64,000 bases of DNA from Arthrobacter sp. KBS0702 (GCF_005937985.2 NZ_CP042172.1:1922001-1986000), one strand, 5' to 3'; numbered from the stretch's first letter, positions 12,074 through 27,127 are shown. Made by a program: numbers and translations. Notes: a model not told the origin generated them from the letters alone.

Positions 12074-13442
12074 CAGGGGCGGCCCGCTGCCACGGTGTCG
12101 GTGGTCTCTGCCGGGTACCGGTACGGCGTGTTGAGTTCGCCGTTCAGGACCGTGGGATGTCCCTTGAAGAAGGTGGCCACCACCTTGCCCGGGAGTTCCC
12201 GGCCGGCAAACGGAGAGTTACGGCCCATGGTTGCCATCTTAGAAGGGTCCACCGTCCAGCGCGCAGCCGGGTCCACGAGTGTGACGTTGGCGGGCTCGCC
12301 GGCCTCCAGCGGCCTGCCCTGGTCCTCCAGCCGGCCGATCGCGGCGGGCGTGGTGGAGGTCACGCGGGCGAAGTCCGCCCAGCCCATCAGCCCGGTCTCG
12401 ATCATGGTGTGCTGCACCACGGAGAGCGCGGTTTCCAGCCCGGTCATGCCCATCGCCGCCTGCGCCCATTCGCATTCCTTGTGCTCGCTGGGGTGCGGGG
12501 CGTGGTCGGTGCCGACGACGTCGATGGTGCCGTCCGCCAGCGCGGCACGCAGGGCCTGGACGTCCTCGTCGGTGCGCAGCGGCGGGTTGACTTTGTAGAC
12601 CGGGTCGTAGCTGCGGACCAGTTCGTCGGTCAGCCAGAGGTGGTGCGGCGTGACCTCCGCAGTGACGTTGATGCCTCGCGACTTGGCCCAGCGCACGATT
12701 TCCACGGAGCCCGCGGTGGAGACATGGCAGACGTGCAGCCGGGATCCGACGTGCTGGGCCAGCAGGACGTCGCGGGCGATGATGCTTTCCTCGGCGACGG
12801 CGGGCCAGCCGGTGAGCCCGAGCACGGCGGAGACCACGCCCTCGTTCATTTGCGCGCCGGCGGTGAGCCGGGGTTCCTGCGCGTGCTGGGCGACGACGCC
12901 GTCGAACGCCTTGACGTATTCGAGGGCACGGCGCATCAGCACGGGGTCGCTGACGCAGATGCCGTCGTCGGAGAAGACCCGGACCCGGGCGCGGGAGTCG
13001 GCCATGGCGCCGAGTTCGGCGAGCTGCTCGCCGGCCAGGCCGACGGTGACGGCGCCCACCGGGCGGACGTCCACCCAGCCGGCCGTGCGGCCGAGGGTGA
13101 GTACCTGCTCGACGACGCCGGCGGTGTCCGCCACCGGGGTGCTGTTGGCCATCGCGTGCACCGCGGTGTAGCCGCCCAGCGCCGCGGCGCGGGTGCCGGT
13201 CTCGACCGTCTCGGCGTCTTCGCGGCCGGGTTCGCGCAGGTGGGTGTGGATGTCCACCATGCCCGGCAGGGCCACGAGGCCGGCGGCCTCAATGACGGTG
13301 GCCCCGTCCGCGTCGAGGTCCTGCCCGCGGGCCGCGATGACGCCGTCGCGGATCAGCAGGTCCTCGGGTGCTCCGCCGAGGATGGCGGCGCCCCGGATGA
13401 GGTAGGCGCCGGTGCTGCCTTGGTCCTGTTGCTGTGATGCCA

Positions 13443-13443
<1 letters not shown>
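12073..13443 (-). CDS. pyrC: Dihydroorotase
   Basis: Cyclises carbamoyl aspartate to dihydroorotate. The 456-residue amidohydrolase has the metal-binding DIHTHLREPG motif and the later GTDHAPHP motif of class I (Bacillus-type) enzymes. Its ATG overlaps the pyrB stop (TGATG), so the genes are coupled. The neighbours pyrB and carAB supply its substrate. Confidence 0.96.
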
Positions 13444-14446
<1,003 letters not shown>

Positions 14447-14450
<4 letters not shown>

Positions 14451-15055
14451 GCGGTGGCCTCGATGACGACCTCGTCCACGGCGGCCCCGTCGGCCCCGGC
14501 CGCGGAATCGGTTTCCTCGAGCCGGACCCGTACCTTCTCCGCGGAGGAGGTGGGGAGGTTCTTGCCGACGTGGTCTGCGCGGATCGGCAGCTCCCGGTGG
14601 CCGCGGTCGATCAGGACGGCGAGCCGGACGATGCGAGGCCGTCCAAGGTCGATGATCGCGTCCAGCGCGGCGCGGATGGTGCGGCCGGAGTACAGGACGT
14701 CGTCGATCAGCACCACGACTTTGTTGTCGATTCCGGTGCGGGGCAACTGGGTGGGGTACGGCGGCCTGGTGGGCTGGTGCGAGAGGTCGTCGCGGAACAT
14801 GGTGACATCCAGCTGGCCCACGATGGCGGCCGGGTCCACGCTGGGATCTGCGGCGGCGATCTTGGCGGCCAGACGCACGGCGAGCGGGTAACCCCGGCGC
14901 GGGATGCCCAGCAGGACCAGGTCCTGGGAGCCCTTGTTGGACTCAAGAATCTCATGGGCGATACGAGTGAGTGCACGGTCGATGTCAGCCTGGTTGAGGA
15001 CAACCCTGCTGAGCTGGACCTTGGCCGGAACCGGTGCTTCTGGAACAGAAGTCAA
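14447..15055 (-). CDS. pyrR: PyrR, pyr operon RNA-binding regulator / uracil phosphoribosyltransferase
   Basis: Binds pyr leader RNA in the presence of UMP or UTP and represses the operon; many homologues also convert uracil and PRPP to UMP. The PRPP motif [18 protein letters not shown] is intact. The frame runs to a GTG at 15082, but that codon lies inside the loop of a leader hairpin; TTG 15055 ([11 protein letters not shown]) is preferred because GGGGAG sits 7 bases upstream. First gene of pyrR-pyrB-pyrC-orf-carA-carB-pyrF, so it probably regulates itself and all downstream genes. Confidence 0.93.
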
Positions 15056-15071
15056 CGCTCGTCTCCCCTTT

Positions 15072-15090
15072 CCCCGCCTCACGGGACGGA
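15072..15090 (-). promoter_or_regulatory. PyrR-binding RNA hairpin in the pyrR leader
   Basis: Read on the minus strand the leader contains UCCCGUGAGGC (15086-15076), which fits the published PyrR binding-loop consensus UCCNGNGAGGY. It is flanked by a C-rich strand and a G-rich strand able to pair. The hairpin ends right at the AAAGGGGAG ribosome site of pyrR (15071-15063), so PyrR binding would cover it. No separate terminator is visible before pyrR, which favours control of translation over attenuation. Confidence 0.75.
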
Positions 15091-15187
15091 ATTAAAAAAG
15101 GATCATTTGCTCTTTCAAATTACCACACGGGCAGCCGCCGTCCGGCCTCGGACGGGGCGGCGTGCGTCACATCCGCGGCCCCGCGTC

Positions 15188-15217
15188 TTGGGCCGGCCGG
15201 CGCGGGGCCCATAGGCT
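15188..15217 (+). promoter_or_regulatory. Candidate prsW promoter giving a leaderless mRNA
   Basis: TTGGGC (15188-15193), an 18-base spacer and TAGGCT (15212-15217). The ATG follows after only 6 bases, so the transcript would start at or next to the start codon. No Shine-Dalgarno sequence is present. Confidence 0.5.
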
Positions 15218-15223
15218 CGTGCC

Positions 15224-16513
15224 ATGACGAGCTTCGAACCCCCGCCGGGCCGGCGGGACCCGGACGTCCGGTCCCCGCAGCAGGCAAACCCCAGCTGGCT
15301 CGGCCAGGTCCAGCCGCAGCACTATCGGCCGGCGCCCGGCCCCGGCCACGCACCGTTGCAGCTGCCCCCGGGCAACCGGCCGGACGGTTTCACGCGGGCG
15401 CAGCCGGTGCTGCCGCCGGCGGCCACCGCGCCGCGGGCACGCGCCTCGGCCGGGGTGGCGGCGTTGGTGCTGGGGGGCGGCCTGCTCGCCTTCGTGAGCC
15501 TGTTCCTGGTGCTGCCCTATCTGCTGGAGAACACCGGGCCCGGCGGCTTCGTGGTGGGGTTCGTCGCCTCGCTGCTGCCGCTCGGCTCGGTCCTGCTGGC
15601 CGTCCGCTACATCGACCGCTGGGAACCCGAGCCGAAACGGCTGCTGCTCTTCGCCTTCGCCTGGGGCGCGCTCGTCTCGGTTGCCGTGACGATGCTGATC
15701 CAGCCGGTCTTCTCGCTCGCCGCGGGCCCGGCGTCCGGACTGGATTACCGGACTTTCGCCGTCACCGTCCAGGCGCCGGTGGTCGAGGAGTTCGCGAAAT
15801 CGCTCGGGCTGTTACTGCTGCTGGTCTTCGCCCGCAAGCAGTTCGACGGGCCGGTTGACGGCGTCGTTTTCGCATTTACCATTGCCGGCGGTTTCGCCTT
15901 CACAGAGAACATCCTGTATTTCGGCCGGGCCATCGCGGGGTCCAGCACCCCGGGCACCGATCTGGCCGTCGTCTTTTTCCTCCGCGGTGTGATGTCGCCC
16001 TTCGCGCACGCCATCTTCACCGGGAGCACCGGCCTCATCCTGGGCCTGGCCGCTCGCCGCTGGCACTTCGGGCTGACCCTCGTCGCGTTTCCGGTGGGGC
16101 TGGTCCCGGCCATGCTCCTGCACAGCGGCTGGAACTCCATGGGTCAGGATTTCTTCGCGCAGTACCTCCTGGTCCAGGTGCCGATCTTCCTGCTCGCGGT
16201 GCTGGTGGTAGTCCTGTTGCGCGTCGCAGAGCGCCGGCTGACCCGTCAACGGCTCCAGGAGTACGCCGCGGCCGGCTGGTTCACCGGACCGGAGGTGACC
16301 ATGCTGGCAACCCCTGCGGGGCGCCGCTCGGCACGGCGCTGGGCCAGGTCGATAGGCCGGGCCCAGCAGATGAAGGCGTTCCTGCACGCCGCCACCCGGC
16401 TGGCCTTCATCCGCCAGCGGATCCTCAGCGGCCGGGACGTTCCGGCGCACCAACTCGATGAGCAGCAGCAGCTCGCGGAGATCCGCGCCCTGCGCGACGC
16501 TGTGCTGCGCTGA
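15224..16513 (+). CDS. PrsW family intramembrane metalloprotease
   Basis: 429 residues. A proline-rich cytoplasmic N-terminus (about 1-75) is followed by eight or more hydrophobic segments and a basic C-terminal tail of roughly 90 residues. PrsW-type motifs are all present: PVVEEFAKS, FTENILYF, SPFAHAIFT and LHSGWN, giving the Glu and His ligands expected of this family. Known PrsW cleaves an anti-sigma factor; no anti-sigma or sigma gene is adjacent here, so the substrate cannot be inferred. It is the only plus-strand gene between the pyr and nusB groups and has its own promoter and a shared terminator. Confidence 0.9.
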   Translation: MTSFEPPPGRRDPDVRSPQQANPSWLGQVQPQHYRPAPGPGHAPLQLPPGNRPDGFTRAQPVLPPAATAPRARASAGVAALVLGGGLLAFVSLFLVLPYLLENTGPGGFVVGFVASLLPLGSVLLAVRYIDRWEPEPKRLLLFAFAWGALVSVAVTMLIQPVFSLAAGPASGLDYRTFAVTVQAPVVEEFAKSLGLLLLLVFARKQFDGPVDGVVFAFTIAGGFAFTENILYFGRAIAGSSTPGTDLAVVFFLRGVMSPFAHAIFTGSTGLILGLAARRWHFGLTLVAFPVGLVPAMLLHSGWNSMGQDFFAQYLLVQVPIFLLAVLVVVLLRVAERRLTRQRLQEYAAAGWFTGPEVTMLATPAGRRSARRWARSIGRAQQMKAFLHAATRLAFIRQRILSGRDVPAHQLDEQQQLAEIRALRDAVLR

Positions 16514-16560
16514 GGACCTTCGCGCGGCCGCGCCGGACGGAATGTGAGGGCGGAAACGCA

Positions 16561-16598
16561 AAGGGCCGGTGTCCGCCGTGAGGCGGGCACCGGCCCTT
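16561..16598. terminator. Bidirectional terminator between prsW and nusB
   Basis: AAGGGCCGGTG (16561-16571) pairs with 16588-16598, with a second CCGCC/GGCGG stem inside and a GTGA loop. A-runs and T-runs at the stem base are short, but the position between convergent prsW and nusB fits a shared terminator. Confidence 0.85.
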
Positions 16599-16626
16599 GG
16601 CTGTGGTTTGTGCAGCCAGCCGGTTG

Positions 16627-17037
16627 TCAGGCCAGCAGCGACGGCTTGAGCTGCTGCAGGCGGCCCAGCAGGCCGTTGATGAACTGCGGCGACTCGTCCG
16701 TCGAGAGCGTCTTGGCCAGTGCTACGGCCTCGCTCACCGCCACGCCGTCCGGGACGTCGTCGTTGTAGAGCAGTTCCCAGGTGCCGATCCGCAGGATGAT
16801 GCGGTCCACCGACGGCATCCGCTCGAGCGACCAGCCCTGCGAGTAGGTTTCCAGGAACTCGTCGATGGCCGTCTGGTGGGACACGACTCCCTCGACGATT
16901 TCCAGGGTGTACGGGTTGATGATCTGGTCCGTCTGTTCGCGACGGGAACGCAGCACATCGAATGCCGAAGTGGATCGCTGCTCCGCTTCGAAGAGAACAT
17001 CCAGGGCCCGGTTACGGGCCTTACCGCGTGCGCTCAC
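16627..17037 (-). CDS. nusB: Transcription antitermination factor NusB
   Basis: 136-residue all-helical RNA-binding protein that, with NusE (S10), assembles the rRNA antitermination complex. The N-terminal ARGKARNRALDVLFEAEQR and the SLERMPSVDRIILRIGTWELL segment are diagnostic. It overlaps the efp stop by one base; efp-nusB is a standard pair in Gram-positive bacteria. Followed by the terminator at 16561-16598. Confidence 0.96.
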   Translation of the reverse strand: MSARGKARNRALDVLFEAEQRSTSAFDVLRSRREQTDQIINPYTLEIVEGVVSHQTAIDEFLETYSQGWSLERMPSVDRIILRIGTWELLYNDDVPDGVAVSEAVALAKTLSTDESPQFINGLLGRLQQLKPSLLA

Positions 17038-17600
17038 TAGTCGTTGACCCGGCCAAGGTAGCTGCCGTCGCGGGTGTCGACCTTGACCTTGGTGTTGTTC
17101 TCGACGAACAGCGGCACCTGGATCTCGTAGCCGGTCTCGAGCGTGGCGGGCTTGGTTCCGGCCGAGGAGCGGTCGCCCTGCAGGCCCGGTTCGGTGTAGG
17201 TGATTTCCAGCACGACGCTCGGCGGCAGTTCGATGTAGAGCGGGTTGCCCTCGTGGATGGCGATGTTCACCATCTGGTTCTCGAGCATGAAGTTGGTGGC
17301 GTCGCCGACGGTGGCGGCGGGCACGGTGAGCTGGTCGAAGTCCGAAGTGTCCATGAACACGTAGTCGGCGCCGTCCTGGTACAGGTACTGGTAGTCGCGG
17401 CGGTCAACAGTGGCGGTCTCGATCTTGAGTCCGGCGTTGAAGGTCTTGTCGACGACCTTGCCGGACATCACGTTGCGCATCTTGGTCCGCACGAACGCGC
17501 CACCCTTGCCGGGCTTGACGTGCTGGAACTCGATGATGTTCCAGAGCTGGCCCTCAAGCTTCAGCACGGTTCCGTTCTTGATGTCGTTAGTCGTTGCCAC
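17037..17600 (-). CDS. efp: Elongation factor P
   Basis: 187 residues, normal length. Rescues ribosomes stalled at polyproline. The domain I loop KPGKGGAF (29-36) carries the conserved Lys32 that reaches the peptidyl-transferase centre. The GTG start at 17600 has GAGGA 5 bases upstream. Proline-rich proteins in this window (for example the DUF349 protein and PrsW N-termini) are plausible clients. Confidence 0.97.
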   Translation of the reverse strand: MATTNDIKNGTVLKLEGQLWNIIEFQHVKPGKGGAFVRTKMRNVMSGKVVDKTFNAGLKIETATVDRRDYQYLYQDGADYVFMDTSDFDQLTVPAATVGDATNFMLENQMVNIAIHEGNPLYIELPPSVVLEITYTEPGLQGDRSSAGTKPATLETGYEIQVPLFVENNTKVKVDTRDGSYLGRVND

Positions 17601-17653
17601 AGTATCCTCAGGTTTCCTCGTGGACTGGTTCTAGCTGCCAGCCGCTTATGCCA

Positions 17654-17678
17654 GGCAGGCTTGCCGATCGGGCCTGCC
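17654..17678. repeat. Inverted repeat upstream of efp
   Basis: GGCAGGC (17654-17660) and GCCTGCC (17672-17678) form a 7-bp stem in the 145-base gap between the TPR gene and efp. It could terminate the aro transcript or shape the efp leader; there is no U-run. Confidence 0.35.
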
Positions 17679-17745
17679 AGCGCGTATTTATCAAAAATCC
17701 AAGACCTATTCTACCGGTTTTGCCGGACCGCTGCCGTACGGGCCG

Positions 17746-18263
17746 CTAGCAGGCCAGGTCCAGCACGTCCCGGGCGCGCTGCAGCGCCACCGTCGACGAG
17801 TAGATCAGCGACGCGTCCGCGGCGCCCGCCACGCGCAGGTCCAGCGCCTTGGCGAAGGATTCGACGGCGGCGGCAATGTTGCCGGCGGCGAAGTGCGAGC
17901 GGCCCAGGTGCTGCCGGACGGTTGCCTCCTCCGGAGTGCCCTGCGCCTCGGCGAGGAGCTGGCGGTAGAGTTCGACGGCGCGGTCGAAGCGGTGCGATAC
18001 GCGCAGGACCTCGGCCTCGAACATCCGCAGCCGGAAAGAGTCGGGGTCCTTGTACCGGGCCTCGGCCAGCAGTTCGGCGGCCTCCCCCGGGTGCCCCTCC
18101 ACGAGGCGCACGAAGATCCGGTCGGTGGGGTCGGTGGAGGCGGCCAGCGCGGCGGCGCAGGCCTCCTCATTGACGAGTTGCGGCATGAGGGTCTTCGGGT
18201 TGATCCGGATGCCGGGGAACCCGCCGTCGGGCCACTCGCTGGTGCCGGCGCTGTCGCTGACCA

Positions 18264-18264
<1 letters not shown>
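17746..18264 (-). CDS. Tetratricopeptide-repeat protein, function unknown
   Basis: 172 residues starting at ATG 18264, which overlaps the aroB stop as TGATG. The first 40 residues (ending near PQLVNEEACAAAL) are followed by roughly three helix-turn-helix repeats of TPR type, such as FDRAVELYRQLLAEAQ and RSHFAAGNIAAAVESFAKAL. No signal peptide or catalytic motif. TPR folds bind proteins; the partner is unknown. The frame continues far upstream across aroB and aroK on the same strand, but codon use and the overlap start argue against a longer protein. It lies at the junction between the aro genes and efp. Confidence 0.82.
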
Positions 18265-20010
<1,746 letters not shown>

Positions 20011-20011
<1 letters not shown>

Positions 20012-21210
20012 TAGTGCCCGATCGAGTCCAGGGAAGCCGGAATGTTGTCCAGGTAACCCTTGATATTGCGGGCGGTCTCCTGCACGGAGTCGCCGCCGAA
20101 CTTTTCCGTGACGGCCTCGGCGAGGACCAGGGCCACCATGGCCTCGGCCACGACGCCGGCGGCCGGTACCGCACAGACATCCGAGCGCTGGTGGTGGGCC
20201 TTGGCGGCCTCCCCGGTGCTGACGTCAACGGTCTTGAGGGCACGCGGCACCGTCGCGATGGGCTTCATGGCAGCGCGGACGCGGAGCACGTCGCCGATGC
20301 TCATGCCGCCCTCGATCCCGCCGGCGCGGTTGGACGTGCGGATGATCCGGCCGTCCGCGTCCTTGACGATTTCGTCGTGGGCGGCGGAGCCGCGGCGCGC
20401 GGCGGTGAGGAAGCCGTCCCCGACTTCGACGCCCTTGATCGCCTGGATGCCCATCAGGGCTGCGGCCAGGCGCGAGTCGAGGCGCCGGTCCCAGTGGACG
20501 TAGCTGCCCAGTCCCGGGGGCAGCCCGTAGGCGAGGACTTCGACGACCCCGCCGAGGGTTTCGCCTTCCTTGTGGGCCACGTCCACCTCGGCGACCATGG
20601 CGTCGGAGGTTTCGCGGTCGAAGCAGCGCAGCGGGTCGGCGTCGAGGGCCAGCACGTTGTCCGGTACCGGCAACGGCCGGCCTTCCGGGACGGACACGCT
20701 GGCGATGGAGACCGTGTGGGAGACCAGTTTGATGCCGAGCTGCTCGAGGAAGGCGGCGGCGACGGCCCCGAGGGCGACGCGGGTTGCGGTTTCGCGGGCG
20801 CTGGCGCGCTCCAGCACCGGCCTGGCCTCGTCGAAGCCGTACTTCTGCATGCCGGTGAAGTCGGCGTGGCCCGGGCGCGGCCGGGTGAGCGGAGCGTTGC
20901 GGGCCTGGTCGGCGAGGACCTCGGGGGCCACCGGGTCGGCAGACATGATCTGCTCCCACTTGGGCCATTCGGTGTTTCCGACCTGGATGGCGACGGGACC
21001 GCCCTGGGTCAGCCCGTGGCGGACGCCGCCGAGCACCGTGACAACGTCTTGTTCGAACTTCATCCGGGCACCGCGGCCGTAGCCGAGCCGCCGGCGGGCC
21101 AGCGCCTCGACGATCCGGGTGCTGGTGAGCTCAACACCGGCGGGGACGCCTTCGATAATTCCGACCAGGGCCGGGCCATGGGATTCTCCGGCAGTCAACC
21201 AACGCAACAT
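20011..21210 (-). CDS. aroC: Chorismate synthase
   Basis: Last step of the shikimate pathway, FMN-dependent loss of phosphate from EPSP. The start ATG 21210 gives the canonical [16 protein letters not shown]-terminus (399 residues) and has AGGATGG about 5-9 bases upstream; two ATGs upstream in frame (21231, 21219) are less likely. The [15 protein letters not shown] signature and the FMN-binding arginines (ARRGSAAHD) are present. Located between aroE and aroK, 26 bases after aroE. Confidence 0.96.
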
Positions 21211-21236
21211 ACGATCCATCCTGCCATGCATGGCAC

Positions 21237-22109
21237 TTAGAACACCCGTCGGGGCGCCCCGACTGCGTCACACATCACATCTATGACTTCGGCCGGGAGG
21301 GGGCCTGCGAAGCCGGTGAAGAGGCGCACCTGCTCGACCGCCTGGTAGAGCAGCATCTCGAGGCCCGGCACCACTCTGCCGCCCGCTTCCGTCCAGGCCG
21401 CCGCGATCCGGCTGGGCCACGGATCGTAGGCGACATCCAGGAGCACCCTGCCGGCCGTGCCGCTTTTAGGGACGAGTGTTACGGCGAGCTCCGCTGCCAG
21501 CGGGTCCGCGGCACGGGGCGGGAAGGTACTGACCACGACGTCGGCGGCCGCCAGCACCGGCCCGGCAGCGGCCAGCGGCAACACCTCCACGGCCAGTCCG
21601 ACGGCGGCGGCCGCTGCCCGCGCTTCGGCGGCGCGGCCGACGTCCCGGACGAAAACCGCCGCGGACGGGGCGCCGAGTTCCTTCAGGGCGGCCACGGCGG
21701 CCGCCGCCGTTCCGCCGCCGCCGAGGATCGCAGCGGACGGCTCCGCAGGCACTCCGGCGTAGCGGAGGGCGTTTACGATCCCGGCGACGTCGGTGTTGTA
21801 GCCGATCAGCCGGGCGGTGGCCGGGCCGGCTTCGAAGGCCACGGTGTTGATGACGCCCAGTTGGCGGGCCACGCCGCGGATCTCATCCACCTCGGCGGCC
21901 ATCGCACTCTTGAGCGGCATGGTCACGGACAGCCCGCGCCAGCGCCCATCCCCGCGCACCCCGGCCATAAAGTCGGGGAGCGCGTCGACGGTCACGTCGA
22001 TGGCCTCATACGCCAGATCGGCGCCGAGCACGGCATAGGCGGCACGGTGCAGGGCCGGGGACTTCGAGTGGCTGATGGGATGGCCGAGGACGGCAGCCCG
22101 CAGGGTCAT
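21237..22109 (-). CDS. aroE: Shikimate dehydrogenase
   Basis: NADPH-dependent reduction of 3-dehydroshikimate. ATG 22109 overlaps the mltG stop (ATGA) and gives a 290-residue protein beginning [18 protein letters not shown], the substrate-binding motif. The nucleotide-binding turn [16 protein letters not shown] is a variant of the GxGGA motif. An upstream in-frame ATG at 22136 lies inside mltG and is rejected. Confidence 0.95.
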   Translation of the reverse strand: MTLRAAVLGHPISHSKSPALHRAAYAVLGADLAYEAIDVTVDALPDFMAGVRGDGRWRGLSVTMPLKSAMAAEVDEIRGVARQLGVINTVAFEAGPATARLIGYNTDVAGIVNALRYAGVPAEPSAAILGGGGTAAAAVAALKELGAPSAAVFVRDVGRAAEARAAAAAVGLAVEVLPLAAAGPVLAAADVVVSTFPPRAADPLAAELAVTLVPKSGTAGRVLLDVAYDPWPSRIAAAWTEAGGRVVPGLEMLLYQAVEQVRLFTGFAGPLPAEVIDVMCDAVGAPRRVF

Positions 22110-23785
22110 ACGCAGCGGTTGGGGTTGGCGTCGCACCAGGCGTTGTACTTTGCCACATTGACGTTGTGCTCCGCCAGGGTCTTCGCGAACTTCGTCTCCT
22201 TGGTGTCCAGGTTGATGGTCACCCAGTAGAGGTAGTCGTTGGTCTTGGGCTTGGCGGCAGCGTCGATGGCCGTCTTGCCCGGCGAGCCGATGGGGCCCGC
22301 CGGCAAGCCGACGTTGGCGTAGGTGTTGTACGGGTTGGACTTGTCCGCCTTTTGCTTCTCGTCAATGTGGAAGCTCCGGATTCCCAGCCCGTAGGTCACC
22401 GTGGCGTCGGACTGGATCAGGCCGTTCGTCTCGGTGTTGTTGGGCTTGAGCCGGTTGTAGATGGCACCGGCCACGTCCCCGTATTCGGCCTGGCCGCCCT
22501 CGGCCTGAACGATGCTGGCCACCGTGACGACGTCGTACTGCTTGGCGGGATCGGTGACCCCCTGGGACTTGAGCTCGTCGAGCGTGCTTCCAACGAGCTT
22601 CGTCAGCACGTCCTTGGCGGTGGTCCCGACCGGGAAACGGTACTCACCGGGGAACAGGAAGCCTTCGAGGTTCTTGGCCTTGGCGGGAACGCCGAACTGG
22701 GCCGGCGAATCGCTGAGCGCCTTCAGTTCCGACACCGAAACCCCGGTGCCTTCCGAAATTGCCTGCAGTGATTCGCCGATGCGCATGCCGGCGCTCAGCG
22801 CGAAGTACATGACCTTGCCCTGGTCCTTGTTCAGCAGGGCGGCCACGGCGTCCGCGTTGCTCATTTCCTTGCGCATCGTGAACGTGCCGGGGCTTAGCGC
22901 CCCGCCGGAGGCGGCGAACTGCTTGATGAAGGAATCCGAGTTGGCAATGACCTTCTTGGACTGCAGGTCGGCGGCGACGGACTTGGGGCCGGCACCCGCC
23001 GGAATAGTGATGGTCACTTCGCCGGTGCCCGGGCCCGGGTAGTCGGCAACGGTGTCGCCGCCGAGCAGGGGCTTGATGAACTGGGCACCGACGACGATCG
23101 CGACCACAAAGATGGTCAGGGTCAGGACCAGGGCGAGGAAGCGGCGGCGCCGGCGGACCTTCTTGGACGGACCCTTGGCGGTGGGGATGGACGCGGCTCC
23201 GGCCAGCAGTGTGTGGTCGGCGTCGTCGTCGTCGTACGCGTGGTGGCCCTCGTCGTCGGGGTGCGCAGCGTAGGCCGGGGCGTAGTCCGCCGGGTGGTGG
23301 GAATCGTAGCCGTACTGCAGTTCGTCGGCGCGGCGCAGAGTTTCTTCGCGGGACATGCCGCCGGAATACTCATGGACGAGCTCCTCGTGCGCGGGCTCGT
23401 GGTGGACAGGCTCCTCGTGGACAGGCTCCTCGGCGGCCTGGTGGGCCGGCTCCTCGTGGGCGGGCACGGGCACGGGCACGGGTTCCTGGTAAACCGGCTG
23501 GCGAACGGGCTCTTCGTGGAGGGGTTCCTCGTGCACCGGTTCGTGGACCGTCGGCGCGGCCTCCGGCAGTTCAGGGCCGGCGGCGGTTTCGCGGGCCCCG
23601 TCGTGAGCCGGGGAAGCCTGCGCCTCGGGCGCTTCGCGGCCGGTCTCGAAAGCCTGGGGCGGGATGACGTCGTGGCCCTGAGTGGCCAGGGACTTTTCCT
23701 GCGCCCTGATTTCCTTGCGCGTCAGCGGACGGCCGGCTCCGCTGTTGGCAACACCAGAGGAGTTGTCATTGTTGACCGGGCTCAC
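22106..23785 (-). CDS. mltG: Endolytic murein transglycosylase MltG with a long acidic N-terminal region
   Basis: Cleaves nascent glycan strands and so ends peptidoglycan polymerisation. 559 residues: a cytoplasmic N-terminus of about 210 residues with a His/Glu/Pro repeat region (HEPVHEEP, HEEPVHHEP; about 81-140), a basic stop RRRRR (211-215), one transmembrane helix (216-236), then the YceG domain with EGFLFPGEYRFP (374-385) and the catalytic Glu429 in ASIVQAEGG. The E. coli protein has almost no N-terminal extension. It overlaps ruvX by 20 bases and aroE by 4. Confidence 0.94.
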   Translation of the reverse strand: MSPVNNDNSSGVANSGAGRPLTRKEIRAQEKSLATQGHDVIPPQAFETGREAPEAQASPAHDGARETAAGPELPEAAPTVHEPVHEEPLHEEPVRQPVYQEPVPVPVPAHEEPAHQAAEEPVHEEPVHHEPAHEELVHEYSGGMSREETLRRADELQYGYDSHHPADYAPAYAAHPDDEGHHAYDDDDADHTLLAGAASIPTAKGPSKKVRRRRRFLALVLTLTIFVVAIVVGAQFIKPLLGGDTVADYPGPGTGEVTITIPAGAGPKSVAADLQSKKVIANSDSFIKQFAASGGALSPGTFTMRKEMSNADAVAALLNKDQGKVMYFALSAGMRIGESLQAISEGTGVSVSELKALSDSPAQFGVPAKAKNLEGFLFPGEYRFPVGTTAKDVLTKLVGSTLDELKSQGVTDPAKQYDVVTVASIVQAEGGQAEYGDVAGAIYNRLKPNNTETNGLIQSDATVTYGLGIRSFHIDEKQKADKSNPYNTYANVGLPAGPIGSPGKTAIDAAAKPKTNDYLYWVTINLDTKETKFAKTLAEHNVNVAKYNAWCDANPNRCV

Positions 23786-24380
23786 TGTAGCCTTCCGTTT
23801 TGTGCAGAATGCGTTGTGCAGAATGCGTGTTTACTGCCGGGGCGGCTCGGTCGCCGCTTCCGGTCGGCCCCGGAGGGAGGTCCGCGCTGACGCGGCTACC
23901 TACATCCGTTCCCCTGGCCTTTTGCATATCGATCGCATGCTGCAGGATACCTGCTGCCGCAACCTGATCCACTACTTTACGGTGGTCCCTGCTGCTCATG
24001 CCAGCTTGGTGCAGGTTGCGGTGGGCTGTCACGGAGCTCAGCCGCTCGTCAACCAACCTCACTGGCACCTCGGATCCGGCCTCGAATAGTTTACCGATCA
24101 GTAGCTTGGCATACTCGGTGGCCATTCGTGCGGAAGCGTGCTCCTCGCCTTTCATCGTGCGCGGCAGGCCGACAAAAATCTCCACTGCGCCCAGCTCGAC
24201 GGCCAGCTTCGCGAGGATCGCCACATCGGTGTTTTTCTTCGCGTTGCGGTCCAGCGTCCGCAGCGGTGTGGCGAGGATGCCGTCCCGGTCACAGACCGCG
24301 ACGCCCACCCGCACGGTGCCGACGTCTACCCCAAGTTTCACACCCTGGGGGTAGGCGCCGGGAACGGCAGAGTCAGTCAT
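23766..24380 (-). CDS. ruvX: Putative pre-16S rRNA nuclease / Holliday junction resolvase homologue (YqgF)
   Basis: RNase H-like fold. 204 residues against the usual 140-165. Asp19 in LGVDVGTVRVGVAV, FVGLPRTMKGEE (69-80) and VVDQVAAAGIL (137-147) provide the acidic active site. The last 45 residues (from about 160) are a low-complexity tail rich in Gly, Ser, Pro and Asp that has no counterpart in the family and whose final 20 bases overlap the mltG start. Works in 16S rRNA 5' processing by family knowledge. Between alaS (7 bases) and mltG. Confidence 0.92.
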   Translation of the reverse strand: MTDSAVPGAYPQGVKLGVDVGTVRVGVAVCDRDGILATPLRTLDRNAKKNTDVAILAKLAVELGAVEIFVGLPRTMKGEEHASARMATEYAKLLIGKLFEAGSEVPVRLVDERLSSVTAHRNLHQAGMSSRDHRKVVDQVAAAGILQHAIDMQKARGTDVGSRVSADLPPGPTGSGDRAAPAVNTHSAQRILHKTEGYSEPGQQ

Positions 24381-24387
24381 TCGTGGG

Positions 24388-27066
<2,679 letters not shown>

Positions 27067-27097
27067 AACCTGGTTTCTTACCCTTCAATATCCACTG

Positions 27098-27127
27098 TGT
27101 TGATGTTCACGGTGCTTATGTTCACTC
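27098..27127. repeat. Two 15-bp direct repeats ahead of alaS
   Basis: TGTTGATGTTCACGG (27098-27112) and TGCTTATGTTCACTC (27113-27127) match at 11 of 15 positions, about 30 bases before the alaS start. AT-richer than the surroundings; could be a regulator site or a leader element. Confidence 0.45.
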
